Below the pieces are notes generated by a model. The model made no database searches. It was not told the DNA's origin and saw nothing but the letters and a program-made list of their open reading frames with translations. A stretch of DNA of 64,000 bases from Mycobacterium sp. ITM-2016-00317. Its GTDB lineage: Bacteria; Actinomycetota; Actinomycetes; Mycobacteriales; Mycobacteriaceae. Made by a program: the position numbers and the translations under genes. Positions 1 through 9,343 of this stretch are shown piece after piece. The first letter of the stretch is position 1; each line of letters opens with the position of its first letter. Where the stretch lies: NCBI RefSeq assembly GCF_002968295.1, contig NZ_CP134399.1, forward strand, positions 2,294,001 through 2,358,000. Reading direction: 5' to 3'.

Positions 1-180
1 TACCAGCACCGCATAGCCGTAGCCGGCCAGCCGGTCGGCCATCGCGCGGAAGGTGGGCCGGGCGCCTCCGGCGTCGGGATACATGACCACACCGGGCCAG
101 GGCCCGCCCGAGTCCGGAGTGTGCAGGCTGATGGGGCAGGAGCCGTCGTCGGTCGCCACGGTGTCGGTGATCCTCGGCAT
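1..180 (-). CDS. Dienelactone hydrolase family protein (N-terminal part, cut by window edge)
   Basis: Sixty codons read leftwards from an ATG at 178-180 and run off the left edge, so only the N-terminus is visible. It begins MPRITDTVATDDG and continues into PGVVMYPDAGGARPTF, the first strand and oxyanion-loop region of dienelactone-hydrolase-like alpha/beta hydrolases. The catalytic Cys or Ser, Asp and His lie outside the window. It is divergent from thyA with 42 bp between the starts, and corresponds in position to Rv2765 of M. tuberculosis, a hydrolase next to thyA. Substrate unknown. The family call rests on this short stretch and on synteny. Confidence 0.7.
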   Translation of the reverse strand, partial: MPRITDTVATDDGSCPISLHTPDSGGPWPGVVMYPDAGGARPTFRAMADRLAGYGYAVLV

Positions 181-222
181 GGGTTCCGTTCTACTCCCGT
201 CGGCGCGACGTAAGCTAGCCCC

Positions 223-1023
223 GTGCCGATCGCCACCCCCTACGAGGATCTGTTGCGTCTGGTGTTCGATACCGGCATCGCCAAATCCGACCGCACCGGA
301 ACGGGCACCCGAAGCCTGTTCGGTCACCAGATGCGGTACGACCTGAACGCCGGGTTCCCGCTGCTCACCACCAAGAAGGTGCACACCAAGTCGATCGTGT
401 ACGAGCTGCTGTGGTTCCTGCGCGGCGACTCGAACGTGCGGTGGCTGCAGGAGCGCGGTGTCACGATCTGGGACGAATGGGCTTCTCCGACAGGAGATCT
501 GGGCCCCGTCTACGGAGTGCAGTGGCGGTCCTGGCCGACCCCGTCCGGCGAGCACATCGACCAGATCAGCGCCGCGCTGGAACTGCTCAAGCGCGATCCC
601 GACTCGCGCCGCAACATCGTCTCGGCGTGGAACGTCGGCGAGATCCCGCAGATGGCGCTGCCGCCGTGTCACGCGTTCTTCCAGTTCTACGTCGCCGACG
701 GCCGGCTGAGCTGCCAGCTCTACCAGCGCAGCGCCGACCTGTTCCTCGGCGTGCCGTTCAACATCGCCAGCTACGCGCTGCTGACCCACATGATGGCCGC
801 GCAGGCGGGCCTCGGGGTGGGGGAGTTCATCTGGACCGGCGGCGACTGCCACATCTACGACAACCACGTCGCGCAGGTCACCGAGCAGCTGTCCCGCGAA
901 CCGCGACCGTATCCGGAACTCGTTCTGGCGCCGCGTGATTCGATCTTCGACTACACCTTTGAGGACGTCGTCATCAAAAACTACGACCCGCATCCGGCGA
1001 TCAAGGCCCCGGTGGCTGTATGA
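223..1023 (+). CDS. thyA: Thymidylate synthase ThyA
   Basis: Methylates dUMP to dTMP in the cytosol, using 5,10-methylenetetrahydrofolate and releasing dihydrofolate that DfrA must recycle. The 266-aa length matches bacterial ThyA (about 264). Visible signatures are the nucleophile in [13 protein letters not shown] (Cys149), the dUMP-phosphate segment RRNIVSAWN and [13 protein letters not shown] in the C-terminal half. The GTG start at 223 has a TAAGCT box ending 6 nt upstream, which fits a leaderless transcript. Its TGA stop overlaps the ATG of a repeat-encoded small ORF (ATGA at 1020-1023) leading to dfrA. A second, unrelated thymidylate synthase, thyX, lies 1.9 kb downstream, as is usual in mycobacteria. 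Confidence 0.97.
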   Translation: MPIATPYEDLLRLVFDTGIAKSDRTGTGTRSLFGHQMRYDLNAGFPLLTTKKVHTKSIVYELLWFLRGDSNVRWLQERGVTIWDEWASPTGDLGPVYGVQWRSWPTPSGEHIDQISAALELLKRDPDSRRNIVSAWNVGEIPQMALPPCHAFFQFYVADGRLSCQLYQRSADLFLGVPFNIASYALLTHMMAAQAGLGVGEFIWTGGDCHIYDNHVAQVTEQLSREPRPYPELVLAPRDSIFDYTFEDVVIKNYDPHPAIKAPVAV

Positions 1024-1148
1024 GGACTGCTTGCAGGTCCGAATCGAAGATGTTGAGGACTGCTTGCAGGTCCGAATCGAAGATGTTGAGGACTGCTTGC
1101 AGGTCCGAATCGAAGATGTTGAGGACTGCTTGCAGGTCCGAATCATGA
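1020..1148 (+). CDS. Putative 42-aa repeat-encoded small ORF linking thyA to dfrA
   Basis: An ATG at 1020-1022 overlaps the thyA stop (ATGA) and opens a 42-codon frame. It encodes [10 protein letters not shown] followed by repeats of [11 protein letters not shown], and ends at TGA 1146-1148, which overlaps the dfrA ATG at 1145-1147 (ATGA again). The frame therefore forms an unbroken stop-start relay from thyA through the repeat to dfrA. With one repeat unit it would be a 9-aa ORF. No Shine-Dalgarno stronger than AGGT precedes it, the peptide resembles nothing I recognise, and translation is not proven. It may serve only to pass ribosomes to dfrA. Confidence 0.45.
   Translation: MRTACRSESKMLRTACRSESKMLRTACRSESKMLRTACRSES
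1021..1144 (+). repeat. 33-bp tandem repeat, 3.8 copies, filling the thyA-dfrA junction
   Basis: Three exact 33-bp units (1021-1053, 1054-1086, 1087-1119) and a 25-bp partial fourth (1120-1144) fill the whole space between the thyA stop and the dfrA ATG. Each unit starts TGAGGACTGCTTGC and carries AGGTCC, a weak Shine-Dalgarno-like string, and full units end with an ATG. Because 33 is a multiple of three, copy number can change without changing any reading frame. Identical copies suggest recent duplication by slippage, so this is a likely variable-number locus. Confidence 0.95.
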
Positions 1149-1633
1149 GTACGACCGAACTCAACCTGATCTGGGCGCAGTCCAGTTCCGGGGTGATCGG
1201 CCGGGGCAACGGGATCCCGTGGCAGGTGCCCGAGGACATGGCCCGCTTCAAGGAGCTGACCATGGGCCACACGGTGATCATGGGCAGGCTCACGTGGGAG
1301 TCGCTGCCGGCGAAGTTCCGCCCGCTGCCGGGCCGCCGAAATGTCGTAGTGACGCGGCAGGCTGACTACATGGCTGACGGAGCAGAGGTGGTGACGTCCC
1401 TGGAGGACGCCCCGCTGGACGACGCATGGGTGATCGGCGGATCGCAGATCTACGGGCTGGCACTGCCGCTGGCGACGCGGTGCGAGGTCACCGAGGTCGA
1501 CATCGGCCTGCGCAGGGAAGACGACGACGCGCTGGCGCCCGTTCTCGACGAGTCATGGATCGGCACCGAAGAGGACTGGCGAGACAGCGCGTCGGGGCTT
1601 CGGTACCGGTTCTACACCTATAAGAGGCGATGA
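1145..1633 (+). CDS. dfrA: Dihydrofolate reductase
   Basis: Reduces dihydrofolate to tetrahydrofolate with NADPH, closing the cycle opened by ThyA, and is the trimethoprim target. The 162 residues match the mycobacterial enzyme (159). Recognisable parts are [19 protein letters not shown] (N-terminal strand and Met20-type loop), [22 protein letters not shown] (NADPH binding) and [13 protein letters not shown]. The frame is open upstream to 935 but has no start codon inside the repeat, and homology begins at [12 protein letters not shown], so ATG 1145 is chosen. Its TGA overlaps the next ATG (1630-1633). Dosage could depend on how ribosomes cross the upstream repeat (inference). Confidence 0.97.
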   Translation: MSTTELNLIWAQSSSGVIGRGNGIPWQVPEDMARFKELTMGHTVIMGRLTWESLPAKFRPLPGRRNVVVTRQADYMADGAEVVTSLEDAPLDDAWVIGGSQIYGLALPLATRCEVTEVDIGLRREDDDALAPVLDESWIGTEEDWRDSASGLRYRFYTYKRR

Positions 1634-2844
1634 AACTCACCGCCGCGCAGGCGCGGCGGGTGGCGGTGGCGGCCCAGGGCTTCCACGAGGCCGCGCCGAC
1701 GGGACCGGTCACGCGCGCGCATCTGAAGCGGCTGATCGCGCGCCTGCAGGTGCTGCAGCTGGACTCGGTGTCGGTGGCGGTGCGCGCGCACTACGCGCCG
1801 GTGTTCAGCAGACTGGGACCCTACGACCGCGAGCTGCTCGACCGTGCCGCGTGGAGTCATTCGGCGCGGTCGCCCCGGCTGCTGGTCGAGTACTGGGCGC
1901 ACGAGGCCGCGCTGATGGCGGTAGACGACTGGCCGCTGCTGCGCTGGCGGATGCGGGAGTACGAGCACGGCCGGTGGGGCAGGGAGATCGTCAAGAAGAA
2001 CGCCAAGCTGGCCGACGACATCGTCGCCGCGGTGGGCGTGCTGGGGCCGTCGACGGCCGGGCAGATCGAGGCGTACCTGGAGTCCGAGCCGCGGGGCCGC
2101 AAGGGTCCGTGGTGGGACCGCAGCGACACCAAGTGGGTCGCTGAGGCGTTGTGGTCGGCCGGCGTGCTGACGACCGCGACGCGGGTCGGGTTCGCCCGGC
2201 ACTACGACCTGACCGAGCGTGTGCTGCCCGCGGAGGTGGTCGAGCGCCAGGTGGACGAGGCCGACGCGGTACGGGAGCTGGTGTCGCGGGCGGCCACCTC
2301 GCTCGGGGTGGCCACCGAAGCCGACCTGCGGGACTACTTCCGGCTCAGCGCCCGCCAGGTCAAACCGGCCGTGGCCGACCTGCTGGCCGCCGGCGAGATC
2401 GAGCAGGTCGAGGTCGACGGCTGGTCGGCGCCCGCCTACCTGCGGACCGGGCAGACCGTCCCGCGCCGCGACCGCGGCACCGCGCTGCTGTGCCCGTTCG
2501 ACCCCCTGATCTTCTTCCGGCCCCGGGTGGAGCGGCTGTTCGGCGGATTCCACTACCGCATCGAGATCTACACCCCGGCGCCGAAGCGGCGGTACGGCTA
2601 CTACGTGTGGCCGTTCCTGCTCGACGGGAACCTGGTCGGCCGCGTCGACCTCAAGGCCGACCGGACCGCGGGGACGCTGCAGGTCCTCGGCGCGTTCACC
2701 GAGGACGGCCGCGACCACGCGCACGTCGCCGCGGAGTTGGCCACCCAGCTGACGTCGATGGCGGGCTGGCTCGGGCTTCCCGACGTGACCGTGGGGGAGC
2801 GCGGCGACCTGGTCCCGCGGCTGCGCGCCGCGTTGGCCGGCTGA
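1630..2844 (+). CDS. YcaQ/AlkZ-like winged-helix DNA glycosylase (DUF1006 family)
   Basis: A 404-aa member of the HTH_42 (YcaQ/AlkX/AlkZ) family, whose studied members remove bulky alkylated bases and unhook interstrand crosslinks. Near residue 40 the sequence reads [11 protein letters not shown]. The Q-L-D tripeptide matches the Q-hydrophobic-D catalytic motif of the YcaQ/AlkX branch rather than the QxQ of AlkZ. Further family segments are YWAHEAALM (near 95), [15 protein letters not shown] and a C-terminal [19 protein letters not shown]. The start overlaps the dfrA stop (ATGA), so it is probably cotranslated with the thymidylate/folate genes. The glycosylase assignment is by family; the substrate is not known. 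Confidence 0.8.
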   Translation: MKLTAAQARRVAVAAQGFHEAAPTGPVTRAHLKRLIARLQVLQLDSVSVAVRAHYAPVFSRLGPYDRELLDRAAWSHSARSPRLLVEYWAHEAALMAVDDWPLLRWRMREYEHGRWGREIVKKNAKLADDIVAAVGVLGPSTAGQIEAYLESEPRGRKGPWWDRSDTKWVAEALWSAGVLTTATRVGFARHYDLTERVLPAEVVERQVDEADAVRELVSRAATSLGVATEADLRDYFRLSARQVKPAVADLLAAGEIEQVEVDGWSAPAYLRTGQTVPRRDRGTALLCPFDPLIFFRPRVERLFGGFHYRIEIYTPAPKRRYGYYVWPFLLDGNLVGRVDLKADRTAGTLQVLGAFTEDGRDHAHVAAELATQLTSMAGWLGLPDVTVGERGDLVPRLRAALAG

Positions 2845-2891
2845 ACCCGGCGTACGGCTGTCCGCTGGGCCCGGCGGCCCGACCGTGACGT

Positions 2892-2897
2892 TAGGCT
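2892..2897 (+). promoter_or_regulatory. -10 element of a leaderless thyX promoter
   Basis: TAGGCT lies 6 nt before the thyX ATG at 2904, the spacing expected when transcription starts at the A of ATG, as is common in mycobacteria. It suggests thyX is transcribed separately from the thyA-dfrA group. No clear -35 is visible. Confidence 0.5.
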
Positions 2898-2903
2898 CAC
2901 CCG

Positions 2904-4608
<1,705 letters not shown>

Positions 4609-4609
<1 letters not shown>

Positions 4610-6285
4610 TGAACTCCGAGCTCAACGCACCGGCTCCGCTGGCCCCCGGCGGGCTCCGGGTCACCGCGCTCGGCGGCATCGGCGAGATCGGCCGCAACAT
4701 GACCGTCTTCGAGCACCTCGGCCGGCTGCTGGTCGTGGACTGCGGCGTGCTGTTCCCGACCCACGACGAGCCCGGCGTCGACCTGATCCTGCCCGATCTG
4801 CGCCATGTCCAGTCACGGCTGTCCGACATCGAGGCGGTCGTGGTCACCCATGCCCACGAAGACCACATCGGTGCGATCCCGTTCCTGCTCAAACAGCGCC
4901 CGGACATCCCGATCGTGGGCTCGAAGTTCACCCTCGCGCTGGTGGCCGAGAAGTGCCGCGAGCACCGGTTGTCCCCGAAGCTGATCGAGGTCGGCGAGGG
5001 ACAGAAGAGCACCCACGGCGTGTTCGAATGCCAGTACTTCGCGGTCAACCACTCGATTCCGGGCTGTCTGGCCATCGGGATCCACACCGGGGCCGGCACC
5101 GTGCTGCACACCGGTGACATCAAGCTCGACCAGCTGCCGCCGGACGGCCGACCCACCGATCTGCCCGGGATGTCGCGTCTCGGCGATGCCGGGGTGGACC
5201 TGTTCCTGTGCGACTCGACCAACTCCGAGATCCCCGGTGTCGGACCGTCGGAGAGCGAGGTCGGACCCGCGCTGCACCGGTTGATGCGCGGCGCCGAGGG
5301 CCGGGTGATCGTCGCGTGTTTCGCGTCCAACGTCGACCGCGTGCAGTCGATCGTCGACGCCGCGGTCGCATTGGGCCGCAAGGTCTCCTTCGTCGGGCGC
5401 TCGATGGTGCGCAACATGGGCATCGCGCGGGAACTCGGCTACCTGCGGGTCGCCGACGACGACGTGCTCGACATCGCGGCCGCCGAGATGATGCCCGCCG
5501 ACCGGCTGGTACTGATCACCACCGGCACGCAGGGCGAGCCGATGGCCGCGCTGTCGCGGATGTCGCGAGGCGAGCACCGCAGCATCACGCTGACCGAGGG
5601 CGACCTGATCATCCTGTCCTCGTCGCTGATCCCCGGCAACGAGGAGGCGGTGTACGGGGTGATGGATTCGCTGGCCAAGATCGGCGCCCGTGTCGTCACC
5701 AATCAGCAAGCGCGCGTACATGTCTCGGGGCACGCGTACGCGGGGGAGCTGCTGTTCCTCTACAACGGGGTGCGGCCGCGCAACGTCATGCCGGTGCACG
5801 GAACGTGGCGGATGCTGCGGGCCAACGCGGCGCTGGCCGCCCGCACCGGGGTGCCCGAGGAGAACATCGTGCTCGCCGAGAACGGCGTCAGCGTCGACCT
5901 GGTGGCCGGGCGGGCGAGCATCGCCGGCGCGGTGCCGGTCGGGAAGATGTTCGTCGACGGTCTGGTCACCGGTGACGTCGGCGACGCCACCCTCGGCGAG
6001 CGGCTCATCCTGTCGTCGGGGTTCGTCGCGATCACCGTCGTGGTGCGCCGGGGCACGGGCAAACCGGCCGCCCCCGCGCATCTGTACTCGCGGGGGTTCT
6101 CCGAAGACCCCAAGGCGCTCGAACCAGTGGCCAGGAAGGTCGAGTCGGAACTGGAGCACTTGGCCTCGCAGAATGTCACCGACCCGTCCCGCATCGCCCA
6201 GGCTGTGCGGCGCACGGTGGGCAAGTGGGTCGGCGAGACCTACCGCAGGCAGCCGATGATCGTCCCGACGGTCATCGAGATCTGA
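4609..6285 (+). CDS. rnj: Ribonuclease J
   Basis: Bifunctional 5'-3' exoribonuclease and endoribonuclease involved in mRNA decay and rRNA maturation. The 558 aa are identical in length to M. tuberculosis RNase J. The metallo-beta-lactamase core is seen as TALGGIGEIGRNM near 20-32 and the Zn ligands HAHEDHIGA near 81-89. LHTGDIKLDQLP and the beta-CASP elements VACFASNVDRVQ and HVSGHAYAGELL follow. The C-terminal KWVGETYRRQPMIVPTVIEI is the conserved oligomerisation tail. GTG 4609 overlaps the dapA stop by one base. Converges with the response regulator gene 7 bp downstream. Confidence 0.97.
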
Positions 6286-6292
6286 CCGGCGG

Positions 6293-6958
6293 TCAGAGCG
6301 CGTCCAGGCGATAGCCCAGGCCGCGCAGCGTGACGAACCGGTTGGCGCCCAGCTTGCGCCGCAGATACCGGACGTAGACGTCGACGACGTTCGACCCCGG
6401 TTCGTGGTCATACCCCCAGACCTGGTGGAGCAGGTCTTCGCGGGAGAGCACCTGACCGGGGTGCCGCAGGAACGTCTCGGCGAGCTTGCATTCCCGCGCG
6501 GACAGGTCCACCGCGTAGTCGCCGACGTGCGCGCGGCGGGTGCGCAGGTCCAGGAGCAGGTTGCCGTACTTCAGCATCGGCGGTGCCGCGGCCCGGCCGG
6601 TGGTCAGCCGCAGCCGCACCCGGATGAGCAGGTCCTCGAACCGGAACGGTTTGGCCAGGTAGTCGTCGGCGCCCGCGGCGACGGTGGCCACGGCCTCGGC
6701 GACATGGGTGCGTGAGGTGGTCAGCACGATGACCGGCAGCGGACTGCCCTCAACGCGCAGGCGGCGCAGCACCGTGAAGCCGTCGAGCCCGGGCAGGCTG
6801 GTGTCGAGCAGCAGCAGGTCGAAGGCGCCGGCGCGGGCCAGCGTCAGCGCGGAGATCCCGTCGACCACCACGCGCACCGAGAACCCCTGGGCCGACAGTC
6901 CCTTCCGGACGAAGGTCGAGACCCTGGGCTCGTCCTCGGCGATCAGGATGGCGGACAT
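6293..6958 (-). CDS. OmpR/PhoB-family response regulator (orphan)
   Basis: A 221-aa two-domain regulator. The receiver has the acidic pair AEDE (8-10), phospho-acceptor Asp52 in LLLLDTSLPGLDG, the threonine in VIVLTTS and the lysine in YLAKPFRF near 102. The C-terminal winged helix (about 125-221) ends with VDVYVRYLRRKLG and a typical GLGYRLDAL tail. No histidine kinase gene flanks it, so its partner is encoded elsewhere or it is a true orphan. It converges with rnj. The 182 bp upstream (6959-7140) hold no gene and no element I could assign. Confidence 0.9.
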   Translation of the reverse strand: MSAILIAEDEPRVSTFVRKGLSAQGFSVRVVVDGISALTLARAGAFDLLLLDTSLPGLDGFTVLRRLRVEGSPLPVIVLTTSRTHVAEAVATVAAGADDYLAKPFRFEDLLIRVRLRLTTGRAAAPPMLKYGNLLLDLRTRRAHVGDYAVDLSARECKLAETFLRHPGQVLSREDLLHQVWGYDHEPGSNVVDVYVRYLRRKLGANRFVTLRGLGYRLDAL

Positions 6959-7140
6959 GGCCGGGTCCGTTCGCGGTCGCCCGTGAAGTCGTGCCAGAAG
7001 TCGCCCATGACGTCCCCCTCATGCCCACCCACCACCGGCCGACGGCTCCCCAGCGACCGGCAACGGCCTAGTCGGCGACCGGCTCGACGAGCCCCCGACA
7101 CCGCCGATGCTACGCCGACCTGCGACGGCGGCGTTCGAAC

Positions 7141-8013
7141 TCAGCGTTCGGCCAGCACCGTCCACTCGATGGGGGAGGCGCGCACGGTGCGGCCGGTCGG
7201 GCGGATGTAGGTGTCGCGGAAGTAGCTCGGACCGGCCTGCTCGACCAGGCGCCAGCCGTGTTCGGCCAGCCGCTCACCGACCAGCTCGGGCACCATCCCG
7301 GACCGCCACACCTGGCGGCGGCCGCGGAACCGGCGGTACACCGCGTCGGCCCCATGCAGGTCGGCGCCGTCGATGAAGTCCTGGCGGATGTAGGTGAAGA
7401 TCAGCCTGCTGCCGGGCGCGGCGCCGCCCAGCTGGGCCAGCGTGGCCTGCACGGCTTCCGGGCTCAGGTACTGGGTGACGCCCTCCCAGATGAAGAACGT
7501 GCGTTGCTCGGGGCGGTAGCCGTGCTCCTCCAGGGCCGGGATCAGCAGGTCCTGTTCGAAATCGACCGGCACCAGGCGCACCGAGGCCGGGGTGCCGCCG
7601 AGCACCCGCTGCAGCACGGCGGCCTTGCGGTCGATGTTGATCTGCTGGTCGACCTCGAACACCGGAAGGTCACCGTGGCGTGCGATCCGGCAGGCGCGGG
7701 TGTCCAGACCGGCGCCGAGCACCACCACCGAGTCGGTGACGTTCAGCGGATCCGACAGGCGTTCGTCGATGTAGCGCTTGCGGCAGGCGATGCCGGCCCA
7801 CAGTCCCGGCCCGGACCGTTCGGTGGCCGCGTGCACCGCCCGGCGGACGGCACCGGAGCGGGTGGCTCGCACCAGCAGGCGCAGGTGCGTGGGCAGGAAC
7901 GATGCCGCGAGGTCGTCGTCGACGAGTCGCCGCGGCGCCGGTTCGTTGTGCTCGATCGCCGCCAGCACCATCGGCCCGAAGGCGGTCTGCGCGGCGGCGT
8001 TCGGGGCGGTCAT
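7141..8013 (-). CDS. Class I SAM-dependent methyltransferase (leucine carboxyl methyltransferase-like)
   Basis: A 290-aa member of the mycobacterial 'putative S-adenosyl-L-methionine-dependent methyltransferase' family. The SAM motif is [14 protein letters not shown] (about 95-108). An acidic VFEVDQQ follows, as do [10 protein letters not shown] and [17 protein letters not shown], all typical of this group. Its ATG overlaps the SDR stop (ATGA at 8010-8013), so it is the last gene of a three-gene operon with the SDR and the ABM-domain protein. Natural substrate unknown; M. tuberculosis has many paralogues but none at this position to my knowledge. Confidence 0.85.
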   Translation of the reverse strand: MTAPNAAAQTAFGPMVLAAIEHNEPAPRRLVDDDLAASFLPTHLRLLVRATRSGAVRRAVHAATERSGPGLWAGIACRKRYIDERLSDPLNVTDSVVVLGAGLDTRACRIARHGDLPVFEVDQQINIDRKAAVLQRVLGGTPASVRLVPVDFEQDLLIPALEEHGYRPEQRTFFIWEGVTQYLSPEAVQATLAQLGGAAPGSRLIFTYIRQDFIDGADLHGADAVYRRFRGRRQVWRSGMVPELVGERLAEHGWRLVEQAGPSYFRDTYIRPTGRTVRASPIEWTVLAER

Positions 8014-8828
8014 CGTTTATTGATATACCCCGCGTCGACCGGCAGCGTGACCCCGGTGACGTAGCGGGCGGCGTCGGACACCAGCCAGAACGCCGCGTTG
8101 GCGATGTCCTCCGGTTCCAGTGCCGACACCGGCAACGCGTTGCCCATGTCGGGCCCGCCCTCGCTCTGCTGGGCCATCCCGTCCAGCCAGGAACGGGTGA
8201 ACTCGTTGTCGATCATCGGGGTGTTCACCGCCGACGGGTGTACCGAGTTGACCCGGATGCTGTGCGGGGCAAGGAAATTGGCGTAGACCCGCATGATGCC
8301 GACGATGCCGTGCTTGGCGGCGGCATAGCCGACCGAGCCTGCCATCGGGGCGCCGAGGCCGATCAGGCCCGCGACCGAACTGGTTAGCACGATCGATCCG
8401 CCGTTGCCGAACTTGATCATCGGCTTCATCGCGACGTCGATGGTGTTGTAGACGCCGGTGAGGTTGACGTCGATCACGTCCTGCCACGCGTCGGCGGCGG
8501 CCATCGGTGCGATGCCGGCATTGGCGATCACGATGTCGAGGCGGCCGCCCAGCTTCTCGGTGCCGTCGCGCACCGCGGCCTTCACCGCGTCACGGTCGCG
8601 CACGTCGGCCTCGTGGGCGACGATGCGCGCGCCGGCGTCCTCGACGAGTTTGACGGTGGCGGCCAGATCCTCCGGCGTGGCCAGCGGATAGGGGACCGAG
8701 TCGATCTGTGCGCACAGATCCAGCGCGATGATGTCGGCGCCCTCGGCGGCCAGTTTCACCGCGTGCGCGCGGCCCTGGCCCCGGGCGGCACCGGTGATGA
8801 AGGCGACCTTGCCGCTCAGTTCACCCAT
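8010..8828 (-). CDS. Mycofactocin-coupled short-chain dehydrogenase/reductase
   Basis: A 272-aa SDR with the cofactor motif TGAARGQGR (11-19), NAG in [10 protein letters not shown] and the YxxxK pair in YAAAKHG. It carries the family-specific insertion after the second strand ([19 protein letters not shown]) that marks mycofactocin-coupled SDRs, which keep their NAD tightly bound and pass electrons to mycofactocin. Corresponds to Rv2750. ATG 8828 is preceded by AGGAG in a small repeat. The upstream frame is open to 9119, but homology starts at [10 protein letters not shown]. Substrate unknown, probably an alcohol. Confidence 0.88.
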   Translation of the reverse strand: MGELSGKVAFITGAARGQGRAHAVKLAAEGADIIALDLCAQIDSVPYPLATPEDLAATVKLVEDAGARIVAHEADVRDRDAVKAAVRDGTEKLGGRLDIVIANAGIAPMAAADAWQDVIDVNLTGVYNTIDVAMKPMIKFGNGGSIVLTSSVAGLIGLGAPMAGSVGYAAAKHGIVGIMRVYANFLAPHSIRVNSVHPSAVNTPMIDNEFTRSWLDGMAQQSEGGPDMGNALPVSALEPEDIANAAFWLVSDAARYVTGVTLPVDAGYINKR

Positions 8829-8872
8829 GATGTCCCGCTCCTGCGATTTCCCGCTCCTATGATTTCCCGCTA
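8829..8872 (-). repeat. 16-bp direct repeat carrying the SDR ribosome-binding site (2.8 copies)
   Basis: Read on the minus strand, a 16-bp unit containing AGGAGCGGGAAATC occurs at 8845-8860 and, with one change, at 8829-8844. A partial third copy (8861-8872) overlaps the stop of the upstream gene. Only the copy nearest the SDR ATG is at functional Shine-Dalgarno distance. The duplication looks recent. Confidence 0.8.
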
Positions 8873-9184
8873 AGGCCGCAGCCGGCCCTTGGCCGGGTCG
8901 CCGGCCACCACGGGCTGGAGCATCTTGATGTCCGGCGCGCCGTCGAGCAGCTCGCCGACGGTGCCGAACAGGGTGGCCACCGCGGGGGCGGCGCTGTGCT
9001 TCTGCAGCGCATCCCCGTCGGCCCACTGTTCGACGAACACGAAGGTGCCGTCGGCCTCGTGCAGCGCGTAGAGATCGCAGCCGGGTTCGCCGTGCACGGC
9101 CTCGATGGCCGTCTGGCACGCGGCGCGGACCGCATCGACGGATTCGGGCTTGGCCTTCATGGTGGCGATGACGACGACAGGCAT
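8870..9184 (-). CDS. Antibiotic biosynthesis monooxygenase (ABM) domain protein
   Basis: A 104-aa single-domain dimeric alpha-beta barrel protein, equal in length to Rv2749. ABM-fold features are [15 protein letters not shown] at the start, [20 protein letters not shown] in the middle and [11 protein letters not shown] in the C-terminal half. The start MPVVV (9184) is chosen over an upstream in-frame ATG because it matches the homologue. First gene of the operon with the SDR and methyltransferase. The family includes quinone and heme monooxygenases, but no activity can be assigned from sequence. Confidence 0.82.
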   Translation of the reverse strand: MPVVVIATMKAKPESVDAVRAACQTAIEAVHGEPGCDLYALHEADGTFVFVEQWADGDALQKHSAAPAVATLFGTVGELLDGAPDIKMLQPVVAGDPAKGRLRP

Positions 9185-9330
9185 ACGGGCTCCTCGCAAC
9201 AACAATTCTGGACAGCTGTCCACCTTACTCAGCGAACGTGCCGCGGGTCACATTGGCTCACGTGCAGGTCAGGCGACCGTCACCAATCTGTGACCAGTGT
9301 GGCAGATGGTGCATCTGTGACCTTTGGGAC

Positions 9331-9336
9331 TAGGCT
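9331..9336 (+). promoter_or_regulatory. -10 element of a leaderless ftsK promoter
   Basis: TAGGCT ends 7 nt before the ftsK ATG at 9344, consistent with a transcript starting at or next to the start codon. The 159-bp gap between the divergent ABM gene and ftsK shows no other obvious element. Confidence 0.5.
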
Positions 9337-9343
9337 GGCTCCC

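Noticed and set aside
1021..1144. Direct repeats resembling a CRISPR array
   Set aside because: Units are contiguous with no unique spacers, and no cas genes are near.
935..1633. Long N-terminally extended DfrA reading from within thyA
   Set aside because: The frame is open by chance through the repeat, but DHFR homology and length start at ATG 1145.
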